From Salticus scenicus (taxonomy: Eukaryota > Arthropoda > Arachnida > Araneae > Salticidae), in contig OZ005651.1 of the NCBI GenBank assembly GCA_963930645.1, positions 331,409,527 to 331,473,526 on the forward strand: 64,000 nucleotides of DNA, read 5' to 3'. Every line of letters starts with the position of its first letter. Position 1 is the first letter of the stretch. This document shows positions 1 to 11,100 of this stretch, one piece after another. The position numbers were made by a program, and so were the translations under genes. Below the pieces are notes generated by a model. That model was not told where the DNA came from, ran no database searches, and saw only the letters and a list, made by a program, of their open reading frames with translations.

Positions 1-90
1 GAGCAATGTTATAAAATTCTGAATTACATACGGTGAACATTATTAATAAAAACATGAAAAATGTCCCATTCATCCCCACTCTCCCCTGTA
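1..90. repeat. Dispersed repeat shared with 20383-20468
   Basis: The first about 90 bases (gagcaatgttataaaattct and onward, ending in cattcatccccactctccc) recur at 20383-20468 with about four differences. A related motif, ggggatgaatgggaca, appears near 19436 on the other strand. These look like parts of one interspersed element of unknown class. Confidence 0.7.
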
Positions 91-319
91 ACTTTTCTAA
101 ATAAAATGTCTTAGCTTAAATTACTTTCATAAAAATGTGTTATTTTATATGCTTAAACATAGGCTAGCTTAATCATCTCAATCAACCAACCAAACATGAG
201 TAAAACAGAATTCTAAAATATACCAAAACTTTCACAGTTTTAAGTTTGCCGCCTCCTGGAAAAAGTTCTGAAGACACTACTGACTATCTTATCATTAGAT
301 TTTGTCTTTGTTATTGAGT

Positions 320-1225
320 TTATATCAGTGAGAATAACTTGAAGAAGTAATTCCTTACTATGTCATCTTGCTTCTTTTGCCAAAGCACCAGTGGCCTCCT
401 ATTCATCAATACCAGCATACACTGGGATCCACAACATAATACATTGTCTACATTAAGAATTTGATCCAGGGCAACATATATATTAAGTACTAGCTTTGAG
501 TAATCATTTTGAATTGTTTGGAAGGCAGTTTTAGCATCACTGAAAATTATTAATCTCCCAGTTCTATCACCTTCCCTGGAGACTAATGTATACATTTAGG
601 GCCTTTTGGATTGCTAAGAGTTCACAGGTGTAGTTTGAGGCTATTTAATTTGCACCAACTTTAAATTGTTTTGTACTACACTCTGGAGAAATAAAATAGG
701 TACCAGCTCCACTGTTTTCTAGTGTCTCATCGGAAGACTTATCAATGAAGGCATAAATGAAGTTATCTCCGGAATACAGATCAATGGTTTCAGATTCTTT
801 TAGGTTTCATATTAGGAATTAGTTCTTTTTTGGAGCAAGGTTCAAGGAGATCAGTTACATTTTTTTTTTTTTTTTTTTTTAATATATATAGGAGGTAGAA
901 TTGGCTCTTGCAAGATCTCATGTGTGGTATTCAAGTCCAATTTTTTGTCAAATCATTTGATCTTAACGTAATGTAGAAGCTCATTTAAAGCCTTGCACTT
1001 TCACTCCACTTCTGAAAGGTTTTATTGCCAATTCGTCCTTTTTCATAACTTTTAACCTTGTTGGTGAATTTAATGACATATTTTCTTCCATTCTCAAGAA
1101 GCTGCAGACCATATTCTAACTGTGACTTAGTATTATTAATGGATGAGATAGCACTGGTGATTATTTATGCAGCTCTAGCCTGTAAGTGTCTTTTCCAGTG
1201 TCAAATTCAAAGCACAAGACCAAAG
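320..1225 (-). pseudogene. Decayed non-LTR retrotransposon pol fragment (RNase H end)
   Basis: On the minus strand, broken frames give first an inter-domain piece (about 1225-970, with LEYGLQLLENGRK and KFTNKVKSYEKGR), then an RNase H domain. The RNase H opens with FIYAFIDKSSDE near 765, continues with CELLAIQKAL near 610 and IIFSDAKTA near 545, and ends with an LWIPVYAGID segment and EATGALAKEA near 370, where a stop replaces a residue between them. This is the usual order in Jockey/R1-type arthropod elements. Several stops and frameshifts show it is dead. A poly-T tract at 861-880 interrupts it. Confidence 0.75.
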
Positions 1226-1936
1226 CAAATTTCAATGTAAATCAGCCTAATAAGGTTTTAAACAATTCACATATAATTTACAGTAATTGTTTATAAGTGC
1301 ATCCATGGCATCATATCAACTTTGAAAAAAACTGGGATTTTAGCATCGCAGTGAAGCATAAATCCTTTTAAAAAATTATTACTGCCAAAGAGTATGGATT
1401 GAATTTTGCAGTACTGATGCGTAGTATTGAAAAAGATATTAAAAGGAATTTCTAAACTGATTTTCATTTTGTTTATTGCATATTTTCAGCAATTAAAAAG
1501 AGAATGTTTAGGTGACCCTAGACGAGATCACCAAGTCAAAAAGGGTTAATGAAACATAAAGATTGTGGTGATAACAAACGCAAAAGGTAAGCATTAGAAA
1601 TATAACAGGCACACATTATATAGCAATAAATCCAAATTTCATAGATTATATATGGCTAGAGGAAAAATGCTATTAAAGGAGTATCAGTACTTTTGTTTTA
1701 TAGCAGCATGGGGCTGCTATAAAATGAAAGCATAAAAAAAAAAAGTACTATAAAAGAGCAATAAAAAATATTAACATTATAAAAGTACTATAAATAGTAC
1801 TTTAAATAAAACAGTACTATCTATCTATATATATGTGTATGGGGGATCCATATACAAAAAATTACCATAATCTCTCTCAATGAACCAGAAAGACAATGAA
1901 AGTATTAAAACTTTCAGTTTGCAATCATAGTAATAA

Positions 1937-2680
1937 CAGAGCTGTCAACCTGATGACTAAAAATTTAGGAGCAAGAGACTTAAAAAATCAGAGCAACTAT
2001 TATATGAAAATTTTAAATAAGATTTCCATATATAATCTACATTTACACAGTCTTAATATAGATTTCTTTAAGTCAATGGGGAGAGGAGGTAAAAAAGAAA
2101 ATATTCTTTATAAGTTTTCAAGTCTAATAAAGAAGTTTTAAATGAATATTGACATTTATTTTGTGATGGGAAAAAGATTGGGTAACAAATGGCTTGCACA
2201 AAGCATTTAATTGCTAATCGGTAGTTGGAAATAAGAAAAGAGGGGAAAGGGTAAAAAATAATTATATGAGCGAGCAATATGGAATAATTATATTTCTTTA
2301 TACATTCTAGAATCTCACAAAGTAAGTTTAAAATGAATATTAACATATATGTTGTGGATGGAAAAAGATTGGGAATCCGAAGGCTTCCATGAAGTGATTG
2401 ATTCCCAGTAGGTTAATGGGGCTTTTTTTTTTTTTTTTGTTTTAAAGTAACAAACGATATTTACCACTTTTTAAAAAATGGAAGAAATCGATTTAATATT
2501 GAAGCCGGAATATTAATTTAAAAATCGGAAAACATCCGCCGAAAAAGGAAAAGCTGGCAGCTAGGAATAAAAGTGAAAATAACAAATAAAGAAATGTCAC
2601 GTCTGAGAAAATCTTAGTTTTCTGATAATTTTTGGATTAACGGAGCACACCGATAAAAATCTGAGTACTTGGCAGCTATG
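1937..2680. mobile_element. TIR DNA element, family CAGAGCTG, 6-bp target duplication
   Basis: Left end CAGAGCTGTCAACC; right end reads CATAGCTGCCAA on the opposite strand, so the termini are inverted. It is flanked on both sides by TAATAA (1931-1936 and 2681-2686). The 744-bp interior has no transposase. A diverged relative occupies 24826-25973, with matching blocks all along. The short palindromic element at 60838 has the same terminus. A 6-bp duplication is uncommon; the superfamily is not identified. Confidence 0.75.
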
Positions 2681-2686
2681 TAATAA

Positions 2687-4768
2687 GGCTAATTAAAAAT
2701 TTTGAAATCAGATGGCATAAACACATCATACACTTATCACTACAATCGAATAACAAAGAGTGCTGGCAAATCACAACTAATAAGAAAAACAAAACAGAAA
2801 TTAAAGCAGGCTATCAATTCTTAAGCAAAATAAAGCACGCTAAACAGGGATTTGGTGCACAAAAATAAAATTATTTTAACACTCCTCCTTGTCAAATTAT
2901 GGCTAGAAAAAATTTAAAACCTTTATTTACAATGCCTACAGAACACAAAGAAACAACAGGTTTTTTTTCCTCTAAAATTTTAAATCTACTGTAAAATCCC
3001 GACTTTAATCCTCTCTCAAAAATAAGATCTCCCCAAATTTTTAGGCAATTTTGAATTTTTTCCCTAATTTTTTGAAAATAAGCCGTCCACCTCCATTTTT
3101 TCATTTTGAGTAAAACATTTATTTTCAAAATCTTAAGCACATTCAATGATTTTATTTAGTATTTAAAATACAATATATAAATTTAAATATAAATAATTTA
3201 AATATAATAATAAATTTAAATATAAGTAATTCCAAAAATCGTAAGTACATTTAATTATTTCAAGTATATTTATTCTTTAAAATAATTTTTTTTAATTAAA
3301 AATTATTTATTTCCCTCTTCTATTTAAAAAAAAAAAAAAAATAGCAATGATTTGGGAATGAGAACTTAGCTGGGTATTGAAATCGGAATAGTAGAACAAT
3401 TCTTCGATAGATGGTAGTACCTGGCATAGTTCCAAAATATGTTTTTGTAGGCTTTATGGCCAAACAATATTAAGTTTAGGGGGGGAAAAAAATAATAATC
3501 TGGTGTGTCACTCACATGACTTTCTCTTACCCTGAAATTTAATACTATAAATACAGGTTGGAGATTAATAGGTAAGATAACGAGTACTGTTATGTAAACC
3601 TATGTTAAACAATTCATATTAGGCTTCTGAAGAGTTTTATATGATAATTAGTTCTGTGTGAGGGGGGGATAGCCCCCCCCCCTCAACCCCCCGGTCTCAT
3701 TAATGCACCTATATTTATATAGAATTTAATTTGGTTATTAAAAAATAATTCTCTTTTTAAAAAATAATTTATTAAAATTATTATTTTAAAAAATTATCTT
3801 TTATGATAAGGCAGACGATTTCCATATTAGAGAAGTAGTATAACACCAAATATCCAAAAAAAAGTCCATTTTATTCTCAATATTTAAAAAAAAAAACTAT
3901 GATTTTTTTTTCCAAGTTTTTTTTTTTGTTGTTGTTAAAAGTAAAAAAAAAAAAAATCAATAACTTTGTTTTAAATTATCGCAGATCGATGGTTCGTTTT
4001 AAAGGTATAGGCGAGCTCTTTTGAAAGATACCCATCATGAAAATTTACTCCCCTCGAGGGGGGACTTCCCCCCCCCCCCCCCCCCCCCCAGGGAGGAGGC
4101 GAGGCGAGGCTCCTACAAACACAAAAAAATTTTCCCAGTTAACTATCTCTATTACAAAAAATATATATTCGTTTCATTTGGTTTAGTGCAGTCTATACAC
4201 GTTAAACTCTACTTCCCTGCAATTTCCCCCATAGACGTAATGTATTAGAATTCTCTTCATTGTCTCTGTAAACGAACCATTTGCTTGATTTTAACAAAAA
4301 GCTTACTGTAGCATCCCTATATAATACACATTTAGAATACCAAGTTTGAACTTCCTGCCATAATTTATTTTAGAGATATGCTGATAACAGACAGACACAC
4401 ACACACAGACAATTTGCTAAAAAACATGATTTTCGTATTCAGGGGACCTTAAAACGTGTAAATATAACAAAATCTCGCATTCGAAAATTTGACCCAAAAA
4501 CAATACTTTCTCTACCTTATGGGTAAGAGAAAGTAAAAAAGAAAGAAACAGTTTTCATATTTACATTTAAAAAAAACTAAGTTTACCAAAAAAAAAAAAA
4601 AGGCAAATAGTGAGTAACTGATAACGCATTTACAGAATGCAAAAACTGAATAAAAAAAATAACAAATCATTAAAATAATTAATCACTGAGAGAAATTTCA
4701 CTATGTTAACATTGTACTTGGCTGTCTGTTGTGATTGCTGACGAAGAGGTTATTACATAAACTATGTA
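2687..4768. other. AT-rich intergenic or intronic DNA with homopolymers
   Basis: No gene recognised. It holds long A/T-only stretches (3160-3330), a poly-C tract (3675-3685) and a pure C run of about 20 at 4070-4089 beside a purine-rich stretch, plus short CA repeats near 4395. Confidence 0.6.
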
Positions 4769-5416
4769 CAGTACGAAGCCGAAAATCTGGACTCCAAAAA
4801 TCCAGAATCGCTAAAAATCTGGATAATTTCAGCAGCGTTAATCATACTCATCAACCGCGATTTTTTTTTTTCTAAGCATAAATATATCTTAATAAAGAAT
4901 CAAAAATTTATTTTATTTTTTATTAATCTTCAAAACCGGCATTTGCAAAGTCTGAAAGAGGAGGGAGAAGATTATAATAATAGTAATAATTCTTTAAACA
5001 TTTATCTAATTGAGAACTAAATTCTGTATTCTATTTCAATTATGCTCAAACTTTTAGTGGAAAAACAAAGTTCTTAAAAAAAAAAAAAAAAAAAAAAAAA
5101 ATCATGGAAATGTTTTAAGAATGGTATATTTTTCTTATTTATTTTCTTTATTGTAACTTGCACTAATTTTTGCATGCAAATATTATAATAAATCTATTTT
5201 GTTTTTCAAGTTTAATTTTAATTATTTATTGTTAAAGTTGATTAAAAAAAAATATATTACAGAATATATTTAAAAATCATAGTACATTATTTTTTACTTG
5301 AATTCGCATATCATTCAAGTACTTAAATGAAAATATATTATTTAGGCATGACCAAAAATTCAGAAAATCTGAAATCGCCGTGGTCCCGACGATTCCAGAT
5401 TTTCGGCTTCGTACTG
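4769..5416. mobile_element. Pogo-like non-autonomous TIR element
   Basis: Inverted termini CAGTACGAAGCCGAAAATCT and AGATTTTCGGCTTCGTACTG, flanked on both sides by TGTA. Repeated 'aaaatctgga' subterminal motifs resemble Tigger/pogo ends. The interior is AT-rich with no ORF. Pogo elements duplicate TA, so the 4-base match may be TA plus chance. Confidence 0.75.
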
Positions 5417-6069
5417 TGTAACTTTACTCCCTAGTAATGTAATTTACAAAAACATATGAAATAAAACTTATATTTTTAAATGTATAACCAATTAGAAAAC
5501 AAGCTAAAAATCTTCATTAAATCTATAATTTTTTATTAAGTATTTATTCTATTGCAGATTTGCATTTACAAAAAAAAAAAAAAAAAAAAAACCACTGGAA
5601 TAAATTTCCATCACTCAGATTTAAAAATTACTAGAGATGAATGAGTATTAAGTCATAAAAAACTTTCCATGAATGCATTTAACATTCCTTCTACCCCTAC
5701 CTATCTACCTACCTTTATTTCAGATTTCAAACAAAGATTCTTATGTAGTGGATAAAATTTGACCTCCCCAAATTATGATTTTTTTTTTTTTTTTAAGTAA
5801 CTTTGGATTTGGTCTTTGTATGTGGTCATAAAGATATGCTGTGAATTTGAAATCAATCACCTAATTTTTTAGGGTTTTTTATTTTATTTTCAGTTTTATT
5901 TCTTTTCACATTTTACACGAATTTTTCTTGATCAGCAATTGATTTCTTTTCAAGTCATTTTGAAAAGAGAAAGGTTTATCTATCATGAAAACATAATTCT
6001 AAACAGATGTACTATGTATCAATTTCATTATTCCCTTCAACATTCAATTCTACTGAAGTAACCATCAGT

Positions 6070-6165
6070 GAAATTTACGATACGATATAATATTTGATGA
6101 TGAAAATGATGATTTTAATGAAGAAATTGGAAGATTTTCTTCTGATAGTGAAACTGATTAGTAAT
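6070..6165 (+). pseudogene. Possible acidic C-terminal tail of a decayed transposase
   Basis: On the plus strand, a short reading frame gives IIFDDENDDFNEEIGRFSSD, then SETD and a stop near 6160. Acidic Ser/Asp tails like this occur at the ends of some DNA-transposon proteins. Nothing upstream can be recognised, so the call is weak. Confidence 0.25.
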
Positions 6166-6886
6166 TTCCGATAGTGAAATTTGTAACTGTTAGTATTCAT
6201 TAAAATAATATTCATTTACCTTTCATACACTGAATAATACATTTTTTTTTTAACAAATCTGCATTTTTAAAAGTTAATTGCTATTCTTTTGATTTTATTA
6301 ATTTTAATAAAAAGATTCATGAAGCTCGAGATTTTATCTTAATGTTAACAAAGTAAGTCTTTAATCATCCCCCCCCCCCTCCTCCTTTATTATCACAAAA
6401 TTAAGAATTTTCTTGAATGTATGTAAATATATTTTAAATTGATTACTGGTTTGTAATATGCATGTTCAATTATGATCTGTATTTCTTTAATTACTTCTCC
6501 TTGTATCAATATATGCCATCAAAACACAATTTGATTTGTCATTTGTTCTGTAAATAATTTTTCATATTTTTGTAAAATGCTATGTTTAATAACAATAATA
6601 TTTAAAATGACTTGTGTATTTCATATTTACTAAAAATATATATTCTCATTAATATACATACTCTAAATTAACTAATGTATGATAACATTTAAGATTTACC
6701 TTAACAATATGCAAAATCAGTTTTATCCTTTTGTTCACCTTTCACATTAACCATATAGAAAAAGATTTTATTAATTTAAATTGATAATGTTAATTAGATT
6801 TTTAATATTTTAAAATTTATTCCTTTAAGTTAGATTCAATTCTGAATTGGATAAAAGAGTATTAATTTATTTCCTGGTAATACATG

Positions 6887-7259
6887 TGTAGGTCTTGCCG
6901 GGTTGGTTCGATGAGGTGAGAAGGGGAAAATGAGCAAATCAATCCTTTATTTTTGCAGGACGCTTTAATATTACTTAAATAAATTATTTACAGATATCTG
7001 TACACATAAAATAACATCCTTTCCAGAATTAAAAGTTTCTTGCACTCCCTAATAGTGCCAAAAAATATTACAAACACTTGAGCTACGAGACCAGGGGCAG
7101 GACACACTTCCTCTGCCATCTCCGACCAGCTCACTCTCTAACTTACATGGACAGATGCTTTTCTCTCTGCATCCTTCCGTGACCCCTTAAGGGTTGAAAA
7201 CACATATATTCCCCTCCATAGGGGGCTACCATAAAGGTGTGGGACTCACCGGCATTACA
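6887..7259. mobile_element. Solo LTR with 5-bp target duplication
   Basis: 373 bp beginning TGTAGGTCTTGCCGG and ending CCGGCATTACA, so the ends are TGTA...TACA with a short inverted match. ACATG lies immediately on each side (6882-6886 and 7260-7264), the 5-bp duplication made by retroviral-type integrases. It is more GC-rich than its surroundings and carries no coding sequence. No second LTR is present, so it is a solo LTR left by recombination. Confidence 0.85.
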
Positions 7260-7264
7260 ACATG

Positions 7265-7852
7265 GCACCACCTTTTTTTCTTTCTTTCTTTTTTTTTTTT
7301 TTTTTTTTTTTTTAATGGAAATTTTTATGAATCTCCATTATGAACCCCTCACCTTAATTTTTTGTTGTTTTGCATTTGAAAAATGGGGGAGAAGGGGCTT
7401 ATAATCAGGATTTCATAGTTTAGACATTCAATACCTTCATAAATGTCTCATGAGAGTAATCATTTTCTCCCCCCCCCTTTTTTTTTGGTATAGCCTCCCT
7501 AAAGCTTGTCTTCTTTTACCTCCTTTAATAATTTTTCTTAAATTATAAATAATTTTTTTTAAGTAACAAAATTTATGATAAACTATTGCTTTAAGAAATA
7601 TATAAATGCATGATAAAATATGCACATAAGTTGATTAAAACCACATATGTATAAAAATTAACTAATATTCATTAAAAAAATGATATACAACGAAGAAAAA
7701 TGTCAGAAAAAGGTAATAAGATTCTATATTGTAATGGCGCTGTTAATTGAATGATGAATAAATATTGTTACAAAATCAAAAAGGAAAAACAAAAAAACTT
7801 CTACGCTAAATGTAAAATTACATTTTACAAGCTCTTCTAAAAACAATTATAC
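7265..7852. other. Low-complexity intronic or 3'-side stretch
   Basis: Pyrimidine and poly-T tract at 7272-7312, poly-C near 7470, otherwise AT-rich. No Mnk C-terminal exon or other gene was found. Confidence 0.6.
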
Positions 7853-8061
7853 CTTCGAATAACAGACGGTGTATCTAAAAGTGTTGCTGGTCCACCATGG
7901 ATTATCCAGGGATGATCTAACACCATTGCAGCAGTGTATCGTTGGCTGGCGTCTTTCACTAGGAGATGGTTTATCAGATGTTTAGCTTCATCAGAAATAG
8001 ACGACCATTCCTTAGCAGGATACTCGTAAACTCCATTCTTAATACAATCAAAAAGCATATT
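7853..8061 (-). CDS. Mnk: Mnk exon (end of kinase domain)
   Basis: 209 bp. The acceptor is tttatttcag. It encodes NMLFDCIKNGVYEYPAKE, WSSISDEAKHLINHLLVK, DASQRYTAAMVLDHPWI and IHGGPATLLDTPSVIR, then two bases of a further codon. These are the last helices of the C-lobe, with the terminal arginine in ASQR and the HPW signature. Reading on gives a stop five codons later, but AG|GTATAA at 7853/7852 is a plausible donor at the place where other Mnks continue (TPxVLxRN), so splicing is preferred. No continuing exon was found below 7852. Confidence 0.9.
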
Positions 8062-8104
8062 CTGAAATAAAATTATTTGTAAAGAAACTCAAAATTTGAA
8101 ACAG

Positions 8105-8145
<41 letters not shown>

Positions 8146-11100
8146 AAGACATTCTATAAATTGCTTTAGTTGTTTCTAAATCAGGCCTTCATACCAAGGT
8201 TATTTTTTTAACTCGGTAATGAATTTAAAAGTCACAGGGCTTAAGTGCATATAGGTTGAGTAAATGAGTTTTGAGTAGACACTGTAGTATATTAATACAG
8301 AAGAAAAATTCAAAGCTTTGAAAAAAAAAAAAAACTTTATAAATTTAATTTTTCCTCATTAAGTTTTATTGGCTGCACATACTTATTTCTCAGAGACAAA
8401 GTATGTGCAGCCAATAACAGTTCATAGAAAAATTAAATTTATCGATTAATATACTACAGCATCTACTTAAAACTCACTTTTTTCTTTCCCACCCCCACAT
8501 GTATCTTAGGAACATGTTGGAATATCTTTTAAAAAAGTGTTCGGTGAAATTAAAAGGACTTCATTTGATATTTTAAAAATTGGGTTTTGTGACAAACTTT
8601 AAAGTTTCAAATCAGAAAGGACAGAAAATTTTTCAGGTGCTTTATATGTGAGGTGATTGGAAATAGCCTCAATTTTTTTAAAAAATAATTTGCTTGTTCT
8701 TCAGACTTGTTTTTAATTGACTTTTAATTTGGAGTTATTTAAAATTCATAACATACAAGAAACAACGTAATTAATAAGATAAACAATTGATTAAAAATAT
8801 CTACTCATTTTTCTGTGTTTTCTTTCTTTCTTTTTTGTGTGTGTGTGTGTGTGTGCGCATGTGCACACAGATGAAAAAAAAAGTAGACATTTTTAATCTG
8901 CTGTTTTTATCTTGAGAAAAACCCTCAGCTGCACACAAACTTACTTACATACTGCCATGATTACAGTGTCAATAACTACTGCACTGTCATCACAAGCAAT
9001 ACATTTTATGCAGGCCCGGACTGGCCAGGTCAGCTGGTCGGCGGCAGGTCAAGTCGACAATGCTTCGTCCTCTATCTTTGCTCTCTCCTATCTTAAGCTG
9101 TTATCAGGCGAAAGAACATATATCCTGAAGTATAATCATTGCATCTGAAAGCTACCGAACGACTTTCTTGAGCTCAATCAAGGGTTATTTTTAAGCATAA
9201 GTGAAATCCACAAATGTAAACAACGAGCGCAACATTTGGCAATAATTCCTCTCTCACAGATTTGACAGGAATGAGGATAGAGGAAATTCCGAAATCGCGA
9301 TTCACTGATTGGAAGACTTCATGCTAAAAACCTGTCCTTTTTCGATTGATTTCATCTAGAATGCTCACAGGTCAAGTCAACAATATTTCATTCGCTTCTT
9401 CATCCTCTATCTTTGCTCTCTCCTATCTTAAACTGTTCTCAGATGAAAGAACATATATCCTGAAGTATAATCTATTGCATCTCAAAGCTACCAAACGACT
9501 TTCTTGAGCTCAATCAAGGGTTATTTTTAAGCATAAACGAAATCCACAAATGTAAACAACGAGCGCATTGGCGATAATTCCTCTCTCATAGATTTGAAAG
9601 GATTGAGGATAGAGGGAACTCTGGAATCGCGATTCTCTGATTGTAAGACTTCATGCTAAAAACTACCGTATGTGATTCTCAGTCGAAAGTGCGTGATTGA
9701 AGAAAATACGTGAGGCAAAAGTGTCAAACAGTAGTATTTCATCGGTTTCCCACATGAGAAATCTATTTACGAGATAGTATAAGCCTTTCATATGGAACTT
9801 CGTCTGATAGCAGCTTACCAAATTAGCCAGCCACGAACTTTTAAAAAGAACTGAATTTTTAAAAATTTTAATTTGTCTGTTTGGAGCTGCAATTCTTGTT
9901 CTTATCAGCTGATTAAAATAGTATTTTAATCCGTGTTTTTATCTAATATAACTAACAAGGAAACATTCAAAAGGTGTCATCTTCAAAAAGTTTTGAGAAA
10001 AATGTGATTCTACTCTTCATAAAACACCAGAAAATGAAAAAATTATCGACTGAAATTAATTACAGCGACCACAAAAAATTATCAAAATTAAGCATATTTG
10101 GCGATTTAGCACTGTTAGGAGATACGTTTGCTAGCACTGAGATATTGTGGTGTACGAACAGAACCGTGTTTTGCTTTTCCGCCAAGTACTCAAAATCAAT
10201 CACCTAGCAGTATGAAATCACCAAATATGCTTAATTTTGATAATTTTTTGTGGTCGCTGTAATTAATTTCAGCCGATATTTTTTTCATTTTCTGGTATTT
10301 TATGAAGAGTAGAATCAAATATATTTTTTTCAATACTTTTTGAAGATGACACCTTTTGAATATTTCCTTGTAAGTTCTTTGTTGTGCGCTCGCTCCCTAA
10401 TTAGTCTCGTAGTAGGGTTGTTGTTAAAGCAGTGTCAAAGCTATGTCAACATAAAACGTGTCTATTAAAATAGCGCTTCTATTAGAAAAGAAAATCTTTA
10501 GATGATGAAAAATTTTCCAAACGTTTAAATACATGACCTTGGTCGAGCAGTTCTGCGCTCAAAGCTGGTAGATGGGAGGTGCCGGGTTTGATCCTAGGTC
10601 TCTCTCATTGACCTAGCCGCTCTGAGTTTTCCGTGGTTTCCTCCGAAACTCGCATAAATACGGGCTAGGATCCCTTAGAAAGTCCCCCACAGGGGCATTC
10701 TCCCTATGGGTCTAGGACACTTACTGAGTCAATCGGCCTTAAATCCTCCAACCAACCTGCTATAATACCGTCGCCAATTGCCCACTGTGCAGCACTAGTG
10801 CAACATAAAAACCAACCAACCCACCTACTATAATAAATATTAACCGACTTAGTTCCACTAAGTCTTAAAATGAACCCTCTGACTGCCTTTGAAAAGGGCA
10901 AAATTGTAATGTTTTTACTGCACAGTTTTCTTATGTAAGTTTTTTAAAGCTTATTTCAACATAAGATTAAGAATGAAAATGTGCACATGATTACGATTCC
11001 TCATAACTATTATATAAGACATTCAAACTAAAAAACAAAGCTAAAAATTTCGTAATTATATAATTCTGAATTATAAGTGTCATGTGGAAAAACATTTTTT

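Noticed and set aside
3655..4110. Poly-C and purine blocks as a regulatory island
   Set aside because: Simple homopolymer tracts of this kind occur throughout the window without gene context.
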